From Corynebacterium sp. NML140438 (GTDB lineage Bacteria; Actinomycetota; Actinomycetes; Mycobacteriales; Mycobacteriaceae), in assembly GCF_001875725.1 (NCBI RefSeq), contig NZ_MLCQ01000022.1:124001-188000 (forward strand): a DNA stretch of 64,000 bases, given 5' to 3'. Position numbers and translations under genes: made by a program. This document shows, one piece after another, positions 35,993 through 45,210 of this stretch. The notes beneath the pieces were generated by a model, which saw only the letters and a program-made list of their open reading frames with translations, had not been told where the DNA came from and searched no databases. How positions within the stretch are numbered: position 1 is the first letter of the stretch; each line of letters begins with the position of its first letter.

Positions 35993-37351
35993 GTGGCTGT
36001 GGGAGACCAGGTCATCCAGGCGCAAGGCCTGGGCTATAAGCACGCAACGCGCCCGAACCCTGCGTTTACCGGTGTGGACTTGACCGTCTCCCGTGGGGAG
36101 CGGGTCCTACTTACTGGCGATTCTGGTGCGGGTAAATCAACGCTGCTCGCAGTGCTTGCCGGGTTGGCAGCGCACGGTGAGGATGGGCAAGTCTTTGGCA
36201 CGGTCAAGGTGAACGGCACGGTCGGCATGGTGATGCAGGACCCCGAGGCCCAAACCATCCTGACTCGTGTTGGGGATGACGTTGCGTTTGGCGCTGAGAA
36301 TATGGGGATTTGTCCTGAGGAGATTTGGCCGCGCGTGCATGAGGCCCTCGATGCCGTGGGGCTGGACGTGCCGCTGGACCACAACACCGCGCACCTTTCC
36401 GGTGGGCAGAAACAGCGACTAACGCTGGCAGGCGTGTTGGCGATGGGCGCGGACATCATCTTGTTGGACGAGCCCACCGCGAACCTTGATCCCGAGGGAC
36501 GCGACGATGTGGTGCGCGCGGTCGATGCCGTGTGCCGCCGGACAGGGGCGACCCTGATCGTGGTAGAGCACCGACCTGCGCACTGGGTTGATTTCGTGGA
36601 TACCTTCTATCACCTCACCGCAGAGGGGCTGCAGCCTAGCGGCCCTGACCAGCTACCGATGCCGCCGCAGTTGCCGCCAGCATTAGACGTTCCGGTGAAC
36701 ACGGATTTCGCGCTGCGTACTGAGGACCTTCAGGTGGCGTTCGGGTCCCCTCGCAACATTGAGGTGCCGGAGGGGTTCTCGACCGTGATTACAGGCAAGA
36801 ACGGTGTAGGGAAAACGACGCTCGTGCAGGCGTTGGCGGGACTCGTCGCGCCTCTGAGTGGCGCTATCGAGTACTCGCTGCGTATTCGGAACGGTTTGAC
36901 TACGCCGTCGCACCGCTGGAAGTCGAAGGACTTAGCGCAGCGGATCGGTTATGTGTTCCAGGAACCGGAGCACCAGTTTGTGACCGCAAATGTGCGTGAG
37001 GAAGTCGCATTGTCGGGAGCGCCGAAACATCGCGTGGACGAGTTGTTGCAGCGTTTGCGGCTTGACCATGTGGTGGATGCCAACCCGTTTACGCTTTCGG
37101 GTGGGGAGAAGCGCCGACTCTCAGTTGCGACTGCCCTGGTCAACGCCCCTGAGCTGCTTATTCTTGACGAGCCTACGTTTGGGCAAGACGATCGAACGTT
37201 TGTTGAGATTGTTTCGTTGATTCGTGAGTTGGCCAATGAGGGGAAGACGATTATGTCTATTACCCACGATGAGGCGTTCGTTGGTTCGTTGGGCGACCAC
37301 ATGGAGGAGCTGCGCAACGACGCAGGTCCCGTAGATGAGGTGGACGCATGA
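35993..37351 (+). CDS. ykoD: ECF transporter double ATPase, YkoD
   Basis: This 452-residue protein has two ABC ATPase domains in one chain. Domain 1 has Walker A TGDSGAGKSTLLAV and signature LSGGQKQRLTLAG with DEPTAN. Domain 2 has Walker A TGKNGVGKTTLVQA and signature LSGGEKRRLSVATA with ILDEPTFGQD. It energises YkoE/YkoC-mediated uptake of a thiamine-related substrate. It starts with GTG (35993 or 35999), shortly after AGGAGG. The end overlaps ykoC as ATGA. Confidence 0.93.
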   Translation: MAVGDQVIQAQGLGYKHATRPNPAFTGVDLTVSRGERVLLTGDSGAGKSTLLAVLAGLAAHGEDGQVFGTVKVNGTVGMVMQDPEAQTILTRVGDDVAFGAENMGICPEEIWPRVHEALDAVGLDVPLDHNTAHLSGGQKQRLTLAGVLAMGADIILLDEPTANLDPEGRDDVVRAVDAVCRRTGATLIVVEHRPAHWVDFVDTFYHLTAEGLQPSGPDQLPMPPQLPPALDVPVNTDFALRTEDLQVAFGSPRNIEVPEGFSTVITGKNGVGKTTLVQALAGLVAPLSGAIEYSLRIRNGLTTPSHRWKSKDLAQRIGYVFQEPEHQFVTANVREEVALSGAPKHRVDELLQRLRLDHVVDANPFTLSGGEKRRLSVATALVNAPELLILDEPTFGQDDRTFVEIVSLIRELANEGKTIMSITHDEAFVGSLGDHMEELRNDAGPVDEVDA

Positions 37352-38109
37352 ACTTGCTCAACGGCATTAACCCCGTAACCCGTATCCTTGGGCTGGCTCT
37401 GTTGACCACGCCGCTGATGGTGACAATCGATTGGGTTTCTGCTGTTGTCGCCATCGTGTTCACGCTAGCGGTCGTGCCGCTGTGTGGACTGTCATTTGGA
37501 ACGTTTTTTAAGCGTGCGCTGCCGATTCTTTTTGTTGCACCGCTTGCGGGTATCCCGATGGCGTTGTACGGCCAGTCCGGGGGAGCAACGTACCTGGAGT
37601 GGGGGCTCATCCATGTGACGGAGCTTTCCATTTCGCTTGCGCTGTCCATGGTGCTTCGCGTGTTCGCGATCGCACTGCCCGTGATTGTGCTGTCTGCGCA
37701 TGTAGATCCGACTGATCTCGGTGATGGGCTTTCACAAGTGCTGAAGTTGCCGGAGCGTTTTGTCCTGGGATCAGTGGCTGCGTTTCGCATGTTGACGCTG
37801 CTTCGTGAGGATGTTGAGGCGATGCGGATGGCGCGTCGTGCCCGTGGCATTGCGGATACGGGGCGTGTGAAGTACTGGTTTTCGTTGGCCTTCGGCTTAT
37901 TGGTGATGTCGCTGCGCAGGGCGGGCAAGCTGGCGACGGCAATGGAGGCCCGAGCATTCGGCGGCCCTCAAAAGCGTACGTGGGCTCGAGAGTCTCGGCT
38001 TACCAGGCGCGATTGGGTTGTCATGGCTATATGCATTGCCGTTGCGTGCGTCGCGTTGGGGCTTTCGGTTGCTACTGGGTACTTCCGGCCAGTGTGGAGC
38101 GTCTCGTAG
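37348..38109 (+). CDS. ykoC: ECF transporter transmembrane T component, YkoC
   Basis: This 253-residue EcfT-like protein has helices MNLLNGINPVTRILGLALL onward. The coupling-helix motif ARRARGIAD and a later ATAMEARAFGG (Ala-Arg-Ala-type motif) contact the ATPase domains. It links YkoD to YkoE in the membrane. It is translationally coupled to ykoD through ATGA. Confidence 0.92.
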   Translation: MNLLNGINPVTRILGLALLTTPLMVTIDWVSAVVAIVFTLAVVPLCGLSFGTFFKRALPILFVAPLAGIPMALYGQSGGATYLEWGLIHVTELSISLALSMVLRVFAIALPVIVLSAHVDPTDLGDGLSQVLKLPERFVLGSVAAFRMLTLLREDVEAMRMARRARGIADTGRVKYWFSLAFGLLVMSLRRAGKLATAMEARAFGGPQKRTWARESRLTRRDWVVMAICIAVACVALGLSVATGYFRPVWSVS

Positions 38110-38112
38110 GTC

Positions 38113-38592
38113 ATGGCGTACACACTGCTTATCGACGGCCTCTCCGGCGCAGGTAAAACCACACTGGCTAAGCAAATCGGTGCTGCGCTGGGCATTCCGG
38201 TGGTGCATTGCGATGAGTTCTATCCCGGCTGGAACGGGCTTGAGGAAGGCGCGCGGATCGTGGCACGTGACGTGCTCTCACTGCAGGATCCTGGGTACTG
38301 GCGTTGGGATTGGGAACGCAATTGTCGTGGGGAGTGGGTGAGCCTGGACCCGACTTCGGATCTGATCGTTGAGGGCGTGGGGGCTGTCACTGAGGGTTCG
38401 ATCGTGGCGGCGAGGGCACGTGGCTGCGTGAACACATTGTGGGTGGATGCGGCGGAGTCTCTGCGCCGTTCGCGGGCGCTGCTTCGCGATCCAGAGTACG
38501 CGCGGTTTTGGGACATGTGGGCAGCCCAGGAAAAGGAACAACGTGTGCGGCGGGGTGCCGTGTACTTCGACGCGGTTATCGAACGTTGCTAG
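38113..38592 (+). CDS. Small P-loop kinase, uridine-kinase-like
   Basis: This 159-residue protein has Walker A GLSGAGKTTLAKQIG (residues about 9-23) and HCDEFYPGWNGLEEGA, like the uridine/pantothenate kinase D-x-F-Y motif. LIVEGVGAV is the strand before the lid, and a basic lid-like RRSRALLRDPEYARFWDMW follows. It starts 3 bases after ykoC, so it belongs to the TPP-controlled operon. It could phosphorylate an imported thiamine precursor, but this is inference from position only. Confidence 0.7.
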   Translation: MAYTLLIDGLSGAGKTTLAKQIGAALGIPVVHCDEFYPGWNGLEEGARIVARDVLSLQDPGYWRWDWERNCRGEWVSLDPTSDLIVEGVGAVTEGSIVAARARGCVNTLWVDAAESLRRSRALLRDPEYARFWDMWAAQEKEQRVRRGAVYFDAVIERC

Positions 38593-39125
38593 TCAGCCGG
38601 GGTGAGCGTAACGTTCTTTGCCCAGGTTAAGTCGATGCCAAGCGCGCTGAGCCAGCGCATTGCGTTGTCTCCGTGTCGGGTGATTCCCTCGACAGCGTTG
38701 AGAGTGACCTCCATCGCACGTTCGGCTTCTTTGGCAGTGATGAGTCCGGCGGAGGTAGCTGCGGCGAGCTCGTCAATGTCAAGGACTTCGATAGGACGGC
38801 CGGTCACCGACACAAGGTCGACGTAGAGGTCGCGGGTCTGCCAGACGCCGTCGTGTTCAATGATGTCTGCGACGTCGAAGTAGAAGTCCTGCTGCACGTC
38901 GATACCTTCGCGGAAGTGGAAAATGTTTGCGCGAAGGCCGAGGGACGGAAGTAGCCAGCTTTCCAAGTACCCGAATCTTGGGTGATTGGCGCCGCGGGCC
39001 ATGTACAGACCGAAATCGGTCGTCGTGAAGACATCCACGTCGCGCAGGAATCCCTTAGGGTCGGTGTTGATCTTCGACGAAGTGTCGAAAGTTTCCTGCT
39101 TCACTGGATGAAGGTCGACGGTCAT
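38589..39125 (-). CDS. DUF402 domain protein (Rv1156-like)
   Basis: This 178-residue protein contains the DUF402 core (WLLPSLGLRANIFHFREGI, QQDFYFDVADI, WQTRDLYVDLVSV). Asp/Glu-rich strands may form the metal/phosphate site known for nucleoside-phosphate phosphatases of this fold. Its activity is not established here. The end overlaps the convergent kinase gene by 4 bases. The gene order with the next two genes matches M. tuberculosis. Confidence 0.82.
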   Translation of the reverse strand: MTVDLHPVKQETFDTSSKINTDPKGFLRDVDVFTTTDFGLYMARGANHPRFGYLESWLLPSLGLRANIFHFREGIDVQQDFYFDVADIIEHDGVWQTRDLYVDLVSVTGRPIEVLDIDELAAATSAGLITAKEAERAMEVTLNAVEGITRHGDNAMRWLSALGIDLTWAKNVTLTPAD

Positions 39126-39132
39126 AGGGCGC

Positions 39133-39822
39133 TTACCTTACGTTGAACTGTGCTGCTGTCGGAGCGAAGTGACAGACATTGTTCTTGGTGCGTGCGGCAC
39201 CGTCTATCACTGCGAGGACCTTTCCAGCTCCTGTTTTAGCGGTCGCGGACAGGGTGGTTGGTCCTGTTGGGTTTATCTGATTGTTCGCGAGTGGTGTTAC
39301 ACCGGTTTTGCCGGTGTTGAGGTTGATCCAGTACGCGTTCATGAGACCTTGGCGTTCTGCGGCGGGTGGGGTGCCAAGGGCAGTAAAGACGAATGTGGCT
39401 TCCCCAGCTTTAGCGCCGGGGGCTGGTGTTGGAGCGGGGCCCGGTACGACGAGCGCGGAGGCGGTGGAGTGCAGTCCTGGTCCGATGCAGTTGCTGGACA
39501 CCGTCGGCCAATAGAACTGCGTAAAGGCGGGAGCATCGTTCGGCAGTGGTGGGCCGCCAAGTTCTCCTTTACCTGCAAAGAAGTTCACGGCCGTGCGCAG
39601 TGCATTGGCGACCTGTGGCGGAACGAAAGGCTGATCGGCGAACTGGTTGATGCGGGCAGCCGTGTCATTGGTTGGGCGTCCGAGGCTATCAACAGCAGAA
39701 GAGAGAGATGACGGGATGTTGGGCTGCTGCGCATTCGCCAGCGGCGCGACGACGAGTGTGCACGCAGCGCAGAGCGCAGTAAGGTGTCGGGCGGCGCGAC
39801 GCGTGAGGTGGGAGGGGTGCAC
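39133..39822 (-). CDS. Secreted Ala/Pro-rich protein (Rv1157c-like)
   Basis: This 229-residue exported protein has signal peptide RRAARHLTALCAACTLVVAP, cleavage near LANAQ. A mature domain contains two Cys (SSNCIGPG and NNVCHFAP), which may form a disulfide, and a Pro/Ala linker PGPAPTPAPGAKAG. Function is unknown. It is conserved at this position next to typA in mycolic-acid bacteria. A GTG start with AAGGAAAG upstream. Confidence 0.75.
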   Translation of the reverse strand: MHPSHLTRRAARHLTALCAACTLVVAPLANAQQPNIPSSLSSAVDSLGRPTNDTAARINQFADQPFVPPQVANALRTAVNFFAGKGELGGPPLPNDAPAFTQFYWPTVSSNCIGPGLHSTASALVVPGPAPTPAPGAKAGEATFVFTALGTPPAAERQGLMNAYWINLNTGKTGVTPLANNQINPTGPTTLSATAKTGAGKVLAVIDGAARTKNNVCHFAPTAAQFNVR

Positions 39823-39884
39823 GGAGTGACCTAACTTTCCTTCGCATGACGAGTATGGGTGGCCGTCGAAAAGCCATAACCCTA

Positions 39885-39914
39885 GTCACAATAGTCACTT
39901 TTGTCACAGGGTCA
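39885..39914. repeat. GTCAC tandem repeats in the typA promoter region
   Basis: GTCAC occurs at 39885, 39894 and 39903 (9-bp phase), followed by GTCA at 39911. They lie between the divergent Rv1157c-like gene and typA. They may be an operator or part of a promoter. No regulator is identifiable. Confidence 0.35.
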
Positions 39915-40004
39915 AGTGGTGGGCGGGCTGTAAGGTGCATGTTTGATGCTTTGCGAGTAGCATTTAACCGTTATTTCCACCTATGCGAAGGAGCACCGGT
40001 TTCA

Positions 40005-41921
40005 GTGTCGCATCCTGAATTTCGAAACGTAGCGATTGTCGCTCACGTTGACCACGGCAAGACTACATTGGTCAACGCAATGCTGGAGCAATCCGGCGTA
40101 TTCTCTGACCACGGCGAACACGGTGACCGCGTGATGGATTCCGGCGAGCTCGAGTCCGAGCGTGGCATCACCATCCTGGCCAAGAACACCGCTATCCGCC
40201 GCAAGGGGAAGGGTAGGGACGGCACCGACCTCGTCATTAACGTGATCGATACGCCGGGACACGCTGACTTCGGTGGTGAGGTCGAGCGCGGCTTGTCCAT
40301 GGTCGATGGCGTTGTGCTGCTTATCGACGCCTCCGAGGGGCCACTTCCGCAGACTCGTTTCGTGCTGGGCAAGGCACTGGAAGCGAAGAAGCCGGTCATC
40401 ATCTGCGTGAACAAGACTGACCGCCCGGACGCCCGCATCGACGAGGTTGTCGAGGAAGCGCAGGACCTGCTGCTGGAGCTCGGCGCCGGCCTCGAAGACC
40501 CGGAGGCAGCTGAAGCTGCGGAAAATCTGCTTGAGCTCCCCGTGCTGTACACGTCGGGTCGTGCCGGCCGGGCATCGCTCGAGAACCCGGGCAATGGCAA
40601 CCTGCCGGACAACGATGATCTGCTTCCGCTATTCAACGTCATCTACGACGTGCTGCCGGAGCCTTCCGCCGAGATCGACGCGCCGCTGCAGGCGCAGGTC
40701 ACGAACCTTGACTCCTCGTCGTTCCTGGGTCGTATCGCGTTGATTCGCGTGTACAAGGGCACTGTCAAGAAGGGCGACACGGTCGCGTGGGTGCACTACG
40801 ACTCCGAGGGCGAGCAGCACGTCAAGAACGTGAAGATCGCCGAACTACTGGTCACCGAGGGACTCGACCGTGTTCCGGCGAAGGACGGCGTCGTCGCGGG
40901 TGACATCGCTGCAGTGTCGGGCATCGACGAAATCATGATTGGTGACACACTGTGCGACGTCGACCACATTGAGCCGCTCGAGCGCATCAAGATTGACGAT
41001 CCCGCAATTTCGATGACGATCGGTGTGAACACCTCGCCGATGGCAGGCCGTAACGGTGGCGACAAGCTGACCGCCCGCATGGTGAAGGCGCGCCTGGACC
41101 AGGAGCTCATCGGTAACGTCTCCATCAAGGTGTTGCCGACCGAGCGCCCGGACACCTGGGAAGTGCAAGGTCGCGGCGAGATGGCCCTGACCGTGCTGAT
41201 TGAAACGATGCGTCGTGAAGGCTTTGAGCTGACCGTTGGTAAGCCGCAGGTAGTGACCAAGGAGATCGACGGTAAGGTGTACGAGCCGTACGACCACATG
41301 GTTATCGACGTCCCCTCCGAGCACCAGGGCGCTGTTACCCAGCTGATGGCGGCTCGTAAGGGCCAGATGACGGCGATGGGCAACACGGGCTCCGGCGATT
41401 GGGTTCGCATGGAGTTCGACGTTCCGGCTCGTGGCCTGATTGGTTTCCGCACGACGTTCTTGACCGAGACCCGTGGTGCAGGCATTGCGAACTCCTACTC
41501 GATCGAGCACCGCCCCTGGGCCGGCGAGATCAAGGGGCGCCCAACCGGCTCGCTGGTTGCCGACCGTTCTGGGCAGGTTACTGCGTACGCGCTGACGCAG
41601 CTTGCCGACCGTGGTGACTTCTTCGTTGAGCCGGGCGCAGAGACTTACGAAGGCATGGTCGTTGGCGCGAACAATCGTGATGAGGATATGGATATCAACA
41701 TCACGAAGGAGAAGAAGCTGACGAACATGCGCTCCGCTACCGCTGACGCAACCGTTACGCTGGCGAAGGCCCGCACGCTGTCCCTCGACGAGGCAATTGA
41801 GTTCTGCGACGACGACGAGTGCGTCGAGGTCGCCCCGGAGGCAATGCGTGTGCGCAAGATCATCCTCGATTCCACGGAGCGGGGCCGTGCCCGTTCCCGC
41901 GCAAAGCAGCGCAATAAGTAG
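40005..41921 (+). CDS. typA: Ribosome-associated GTPase TypA/BipA
   Basis: This 638-residue translational GTPase has G1 AHVDHGKTTL, the G2 region SERGITILAKN, G3 DTPGHADF and G4 NKTDRPD. EF-G-like domains III and V and the BipA C-terminal domain follow (RKGQMTAMGN; RGLIGFRTTFLTETRGAG). It assists ribosome assembly and stress adaptation. The GTG at 40005 (SHPEFRNVAIVAHVDHG) matches the family start. The frame is open upstream to 39846 with no family similarity. AAGGAG lies about 13 nt before. Confidence 0.94.
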   Translation: MSHPEFRNVAIVAHVDHGKTTLVNAMLEQSGVFSDHGEHGDRVMDSGELESERGITILAKNTAIRRKGKGRDGTDLVINVIDTPGHADFGGEVERGLSMVDGVVLLIDASEGPLPQTRFVLGKALEAKKPVIICVNKTDRPDARIDEVVEEAQDLLLELGAGLEDPEAAEAAENLLELPVLYTSGRAGRASLENPGNGNLPDNDDLLPLFNVIYDVLPEPSAEIDAPLQAQVTNLDSSSFLGRIALIRVYKGTVKKGDTVAWVHYDSEGEQHVKNVKIAELLVTEGLDRVPAKDGVVAGDIAAVSGIDEIMIGDTLCDVDHIEPLERIKIDDPAISMTIGVNTSPMAGRNGGDKLTARMVKARLDQELIGNVSIKVLPTERPDTWEVQGRGEMALTVLIETMRREGFELTVGKPQVVTKEIDGKVYEPYDHMVIDVPSEHQGAVTQLMAARKGQMTAMGNTGSGDWVRMEFDVPARGLIGFRTTFLTETRGAGIANSYSIEHRPWAGEIKGRPTGSLVADRSGQVTAYALTQLADRGDFFVEPGAETYEGMVVGANNRDEDMDINITKEKKLTNMRSATADATVTLAKARTLSLDEAIEFCDDDECVEVAPEAMRVRKIILDSTERGRARSRAKQRNK

Positions 41922-41951
41922 TCAGGTACTGGTGCGGTAGTATCTACTGCG

Positions 41952-43631
41952 ATGAATCCGCACCACTTTTCAGCGCCACGCCGCTCGCGACCACTGCGAG
42001 TCGGCGTGGCGCTGCTTGCGTGCTGTAGCGTGGCCGCGCTTTCTGCTTGCGTTGCGTCGCCGGGGCCGCCACCGCTGGTGGACCCAAGTGATGCCGCGGC
42101 GCGTGAGATGTACGAGCAGGACACAACTACTACCGCCTCTGCGGAGCCGGAGGGGAAGACGCGAGCACGCTCGCAGGTGGATGTTGGCGTCGATTCGCTT
42201 CGCAACGGGCTCAACCCGCATCTGATCGCTGACGAATCAGCGGTTGTTCGAAGCGTGGCGAACCTTGTGCTTCCTAGCGCGTTTCATAACGGGGTCAGAA
42301 ACTCCGCGCTGCTGAATGGGGCGACGGTTGTCGCTGGGTCGCCGCAGGCGATGACGGTGCGTTACATCATCCGTGACACGGCGCAGTGGTCTGATGGCAC
42401 GCCGGTGACTGGAGCCGACTTTGCGTACCTGTGGCGTGGGATGCGGTCCACACCAGGGGTGCGAAACCCGGCCGGGTACCGTGCAATTGAGGCGGTACGC
42501 GTCAGTGGTGCGACTGGCAAGGTTGTTGACGTCGACTTTTCGGAGCCGGTCGCTGACTGGCGCGGGCTTTTTGATAACTTGCTGCCTGCGCACGTATTCG
42601 CGGCAGATGGTTCGGACTTCGGCGTGGCGCTGCGCGAAACGATTCCTGTCTCGGCTGGCCGCTACATGGTGCGCGGAGTGGATCGCGGACGCGGGACGAT
42701 CACGTTGAACCGTAACGATCGTTTTTGGGCAGCGAACCCGGCCAAGATTGATATTTTGACGCTGCACGCGGTGCGCGGCACGACGCAGATTGCGGACCAA
42801 CTGCGAACCGGCCAGCTCGCGTTTGTCGACCGTGTGCCAGGGGAGACCACGAGTCGCGTTCTGGACCTGGTGCCGGGCGTGCAGTCGAGGACGTTAGACT
42901 CGCCACGGGTGCTTGGCGCTGTGCTGTCTGCTACTTCCGGAATGTCTCCGGAGGTACGCGCGGAGCTGCGTTCCCTGATTGATATCCCGCTGCTGGCAAG
43001 CATCGCGTTGGACCGTACCGCTGACGTCGCGGTTGCGGAGCACGGACGTGTGAGCGCACAGGACCCTCAGGCTGTGTACACGCATGTCGCGTTGCATGGC
43101 GCTATTCGGATTGGTGCGGACCTTGCGGACCCAACTGCGATCGCGGCAGCCAGGTCGATGGTGGACATGCTGCAGGCACGCGGGGTGACAGCGCGAGTGG
43201 TGGCGACTGATTTCGGCTCGCTGATCCGCTCGGGCTTGGAAGAGAACACCGTCGACGTCCTGGTGGCGTGGCAGCACGACCCGGAGAATTTGTCCGACGC
43301 TGCGAGCCGCTTGGACTGCGTTGCGGGCGCCCCGCGCGCGGGCAACCTTGCCGGTTTTTGCGAGCTGCATTCTGTCGCGCTTGCGAAGGAAATCCTGGCA
43401 GGTTCGTACGGGCTGACGCAGGCCACGCGGGCGGTCAACGATGTACTCGAGAAGGAGGCGTTATGGATGCCGATTGCGCGCGAGCGTCGTATCATCGCCC
43501 TCGGGGAGGGCATCATCGGGCCGGATACAGATTTGAATAACTGGCAAGCAGGCTTATCGACGGCCGCTTCGTGGCGCCTGCAGCCGAAACGAGACGAAGG
43601 AGACCGGAACAACCATGCACAACTCCCGTGA
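41952..43631 (+). CDS. lpqW: LpqW-type substrate-binding lipoprotein
   Basis: This 559-residue lipoprotein has signal peptide and lipobox LSAC (LLACCSVAALSACVASPG) and a divergent SBP family 5 domain (TAQWSDGTPVTGADFAYLWR). Mycobacterial LpqW, encoded at the same position between typA and mshB, controls lipomannan/lipoarabinomannan branching, not import. No ABC subunits are nearby, which fits that role. TAGTAT lies 8 nt before ATG, suggesting a leaderless mRNA. Confidence 0.85.
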   Translation: MNPHHFSAPRRSRPLRVGVALLACCSVAALSACVASPGPPPLVDPSDAAAREMYEQDTTTTASAEPEGKTRARSQVDVGVDSLRNGLNPHLIADESAVVRSVANLVLPSAFHNGVRNSALLNGATVVAGSPQAMTVRYIIRDTAQWSDGTPVTGADFAYLWRGMRSTPGVRNPAGYRAIEAVRVSGATGKVVDVDFSEPVADWRGLFDNLLPAHVFAADGSDFGVALRETIPVSAGRYMVRGVDRGRGTITLNRNDRFWAANPAKIDILTLHAVRGTTQIADQLRTGQLAFVDRVPGETTSRVLDLVPGVQSRTLDSPRVLGAVLSATSGMSPEVRAELRSLIDIPLLASIALDRTADVAVAEHGRVSAQDPQAVYTHVALHGAIRIGADLADPTAIAAARSMVDMLQARGVTARVVATDFGSLIRSGLEENTVDVLVAWQHDPENLSDAASRLDCVAGAPRAGNLAGFCELHSVALAKEILAGSYGLTQATRAVNDVLEKEALWMPIARERRIIALGEGIIGPDTDLNNWQAGLSTAASWRLQPKRDEGDRNNHAQLP

Positions 43632-44490
43632 CCTACAGGGCTATCGCGTCCTTGCTGTGCACGCTCACCCCGACGACGAGTCCATCACCATGGCGGGGAC
43701 ACTCTTCGACCTAGCGCGACGCGGAGCAGACGTGCTTGTAGTGACGTGCACGTTAGGTGAGGAAGGTGAGGTGATCGGCGAGCCCTACCAGCTGTTGACG
43801 AATGACCACGGTGACCAGCTCGGCGGGTTCCGTATCGCGGAGCTGCACGGCGCCCTTGATGCGATCGGTGTTCGCGGTGAGTTCCTTGGCGGTGCTGGTT
43901 GTTTCCGCGACAGCGGGATGGAGGGGTCGGAGGCCAGCAAGAACCCTCGCGCGTTCGTCAATAGTGGGCGTCGCGCGGTTGATGCCTTGCTTGAGGTGCT
44001 GCGCCGGGAGCGCCCGCACCTTGTGCTGACCTACGGCCCTGACGGCGGGTATGGGCACCCGGATCACATTCGTGCGCACGAGATCGTGCATGAGGCCGCT
44101 GAGGAGTTCGATATCCCGCGCATCCTGTGGGCAGTGCGTAGGAGGGATGAAACGGATGCATTGCTGCCGCAGGTAGCGCCTGAAGGGTGGCGGCTGCCCG
44201 AGCCAGGTGAGCTCGACGGCGTCGATAGCGTCGACGTCTCGGTGCGCCTGGACGACGAGGCGTACAGTGCAAAGATTGCCGCGATGGCTGCACACGCGAC
44301 GCAGATCTGGGTCGCGGATGGCCGGACGAGCGCGACGAACCCACATTCGGTGCTGGGCAACGGTCCAGTCATGTACTACGCACTGTCGAACTTGATCGTG
44401 CAGCCAATTCAGCCGTTTGAGCACTTCCAGCTCGGTGGGGGCGAAGCGGTCGTCGATAAGGCTGACGTGCTCAGTGGCCTTGAGCGATGA
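43615..44490 (+). CDS. mshB: Mycothiol biosynthesis deacetylase MshB
   Basis: This 291-residue zinc deacetylase removes the acetyl group from GlcNAc-inositol in mycothiol synthesis. The metal-binding AHPDDESITMAGT motif (His, Asp) and YGHPDHIRAHEIV (third ligand) are clear, as is TCTLGEEGEV. It overlaps the lpqW end by 17 bases with GAAGGAG upstream. It supports classification among mycothiol-producing actinobacteria. Confidence 0.94.
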   Translation: MHNSRDLQGYRVLAVHAHPDDESITMAGTLFDLARRGADVLVVTCTLGEEGEVIGEPYQLLTNDHGDQLGGFRIAELHGALDAIGVRGEFLGGAGCFRDSGMEGSEASKNPRAFVNSGRRAVDALLEVLRRERPHLVLTYGPDGGYGHPDHIRAHEIVHEAAEEFDIPRILWAVRRRDETDALLPQVAPEGWRLPEPGELDGVDSVDVSVRLDDEAYSAKIAAMAAHATQIWVADGRTSATNPHSVLGNGPVMYYALSNLIVQPIQPFEHFQLGGGEAVVDKADVLSGLER

Positions 44491-44864
44491 CTGACACCCG
44501 CGACAAAACCGATATCCCCCGTGGAGAGAAGGTAGCGGGAGTCATCTGGCTTTCCGTCGGCGCGCTTATTTCACTTTTGCTGGAGGCTGTCAACTTGGAC
44601 ACACGAATCGCAGGAATCGCGGTGCCGTTTACTGCAGTCATCGCGGCGCTCTTTAACAGCGTGCTGACGAAGACCGCAGCGTTGTGGTCGGACCTTGTGC
44701 TGGTCAAGCTTGTGCCGCTTACCGTTTGGGTGGCGGGCTTCTTCGTCCTGCTGAGTGCCCTCCCAGCCAGCGGGGCGATGGTGCTTCCTGCGAGCCCGCT
44801 GACCCTTGTGCTGCTTTTTGCAGGCTTGAGTGGGGGCGTTTGGCCCCTTTTCGGTCGAAAGTGA
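44487..44864 (+). CDS. Small membrane protein (Rv1171-like)
   Basis: This 125-residue protein has four hydrophobic segments (VIWLSVGALISLLLEAVNL; IAGIAVPFTAVIAALF; LTVWVAGFFVLLSALPAS; LTLVLLFAGLSGGVW). Function is unknown. It is translationally coupled to mshB through ATGA and occupies the Rv1171 position in the mshB neighbourhood. Confidence 0.75.
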   Translation: MTDTRDKTDIPRGEKVAGVIWLSVGALISLLLEAVNLDTRIAGIAVPFTAVIAALFNSVLTKTAALWSDLVLVKLVPLTVWVAGFFVLLSALPASGAMVLPASPLTLVLLFAGLSGGVWPLFGRK

Positions 44865-44877
44865 CATACTGTAACGC

Positions 44878-45204
44878 ATGACTTATGTGATTGCTCAACC
44901 TTGCGTGGACGTAATGGACCGCAGCTGCGTCGAAGAATGCCCAGTCGACTGCATCTACGAGGGCAAGCGCATGCTCTACATTCACCCAGACGAGTGCGTC
45001 GACTGCGGTGCATGTGAGCCAGCTTGCCCAGTAGAAGCTATCTTCTACGAGGATGACACTCCAGAAGAGTGGGCAGAGTACTACGACGCAAACGCCGGCT
45101 TTTTCGACGAGCTTGGCTCGCCAGGCGGAGCAACCAAGCTTGGGCCTCAAGATTTCGACCACCCATTTGTGGAGGCGCTTCCACCGCAGAACCAGGACGG
45201 TTAA
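44878..45204 (+). CDS. fdxC: Seven-iron ferredoxin FdxC
   Basis: This 108-residue ferredoxin carries a [3Fe-4S] cluster ([19 protein letters not shown] region) and a [4Fe-4S] cluster ([16 protein letters not shown]). It ends with the acidic helical extension seen in actinobacterial FdxA/FdxC. It is a cytosolic electron carrier. CATACT lies 7 nt before ATG, suggesting its own leaderless promoter. Confidence 0.93.
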   Translation: MTYVIAQPCVDVMDRSCVEECPVDCIYEGKRMLYIHPDECVDCGACEPACPVEAIFYEDDTPEEWAEYYDANAGFFDELGSPGGATKLGPQDFDHPFVEALPPQNQDG

Positions 45205-45210
45205 TACTGC

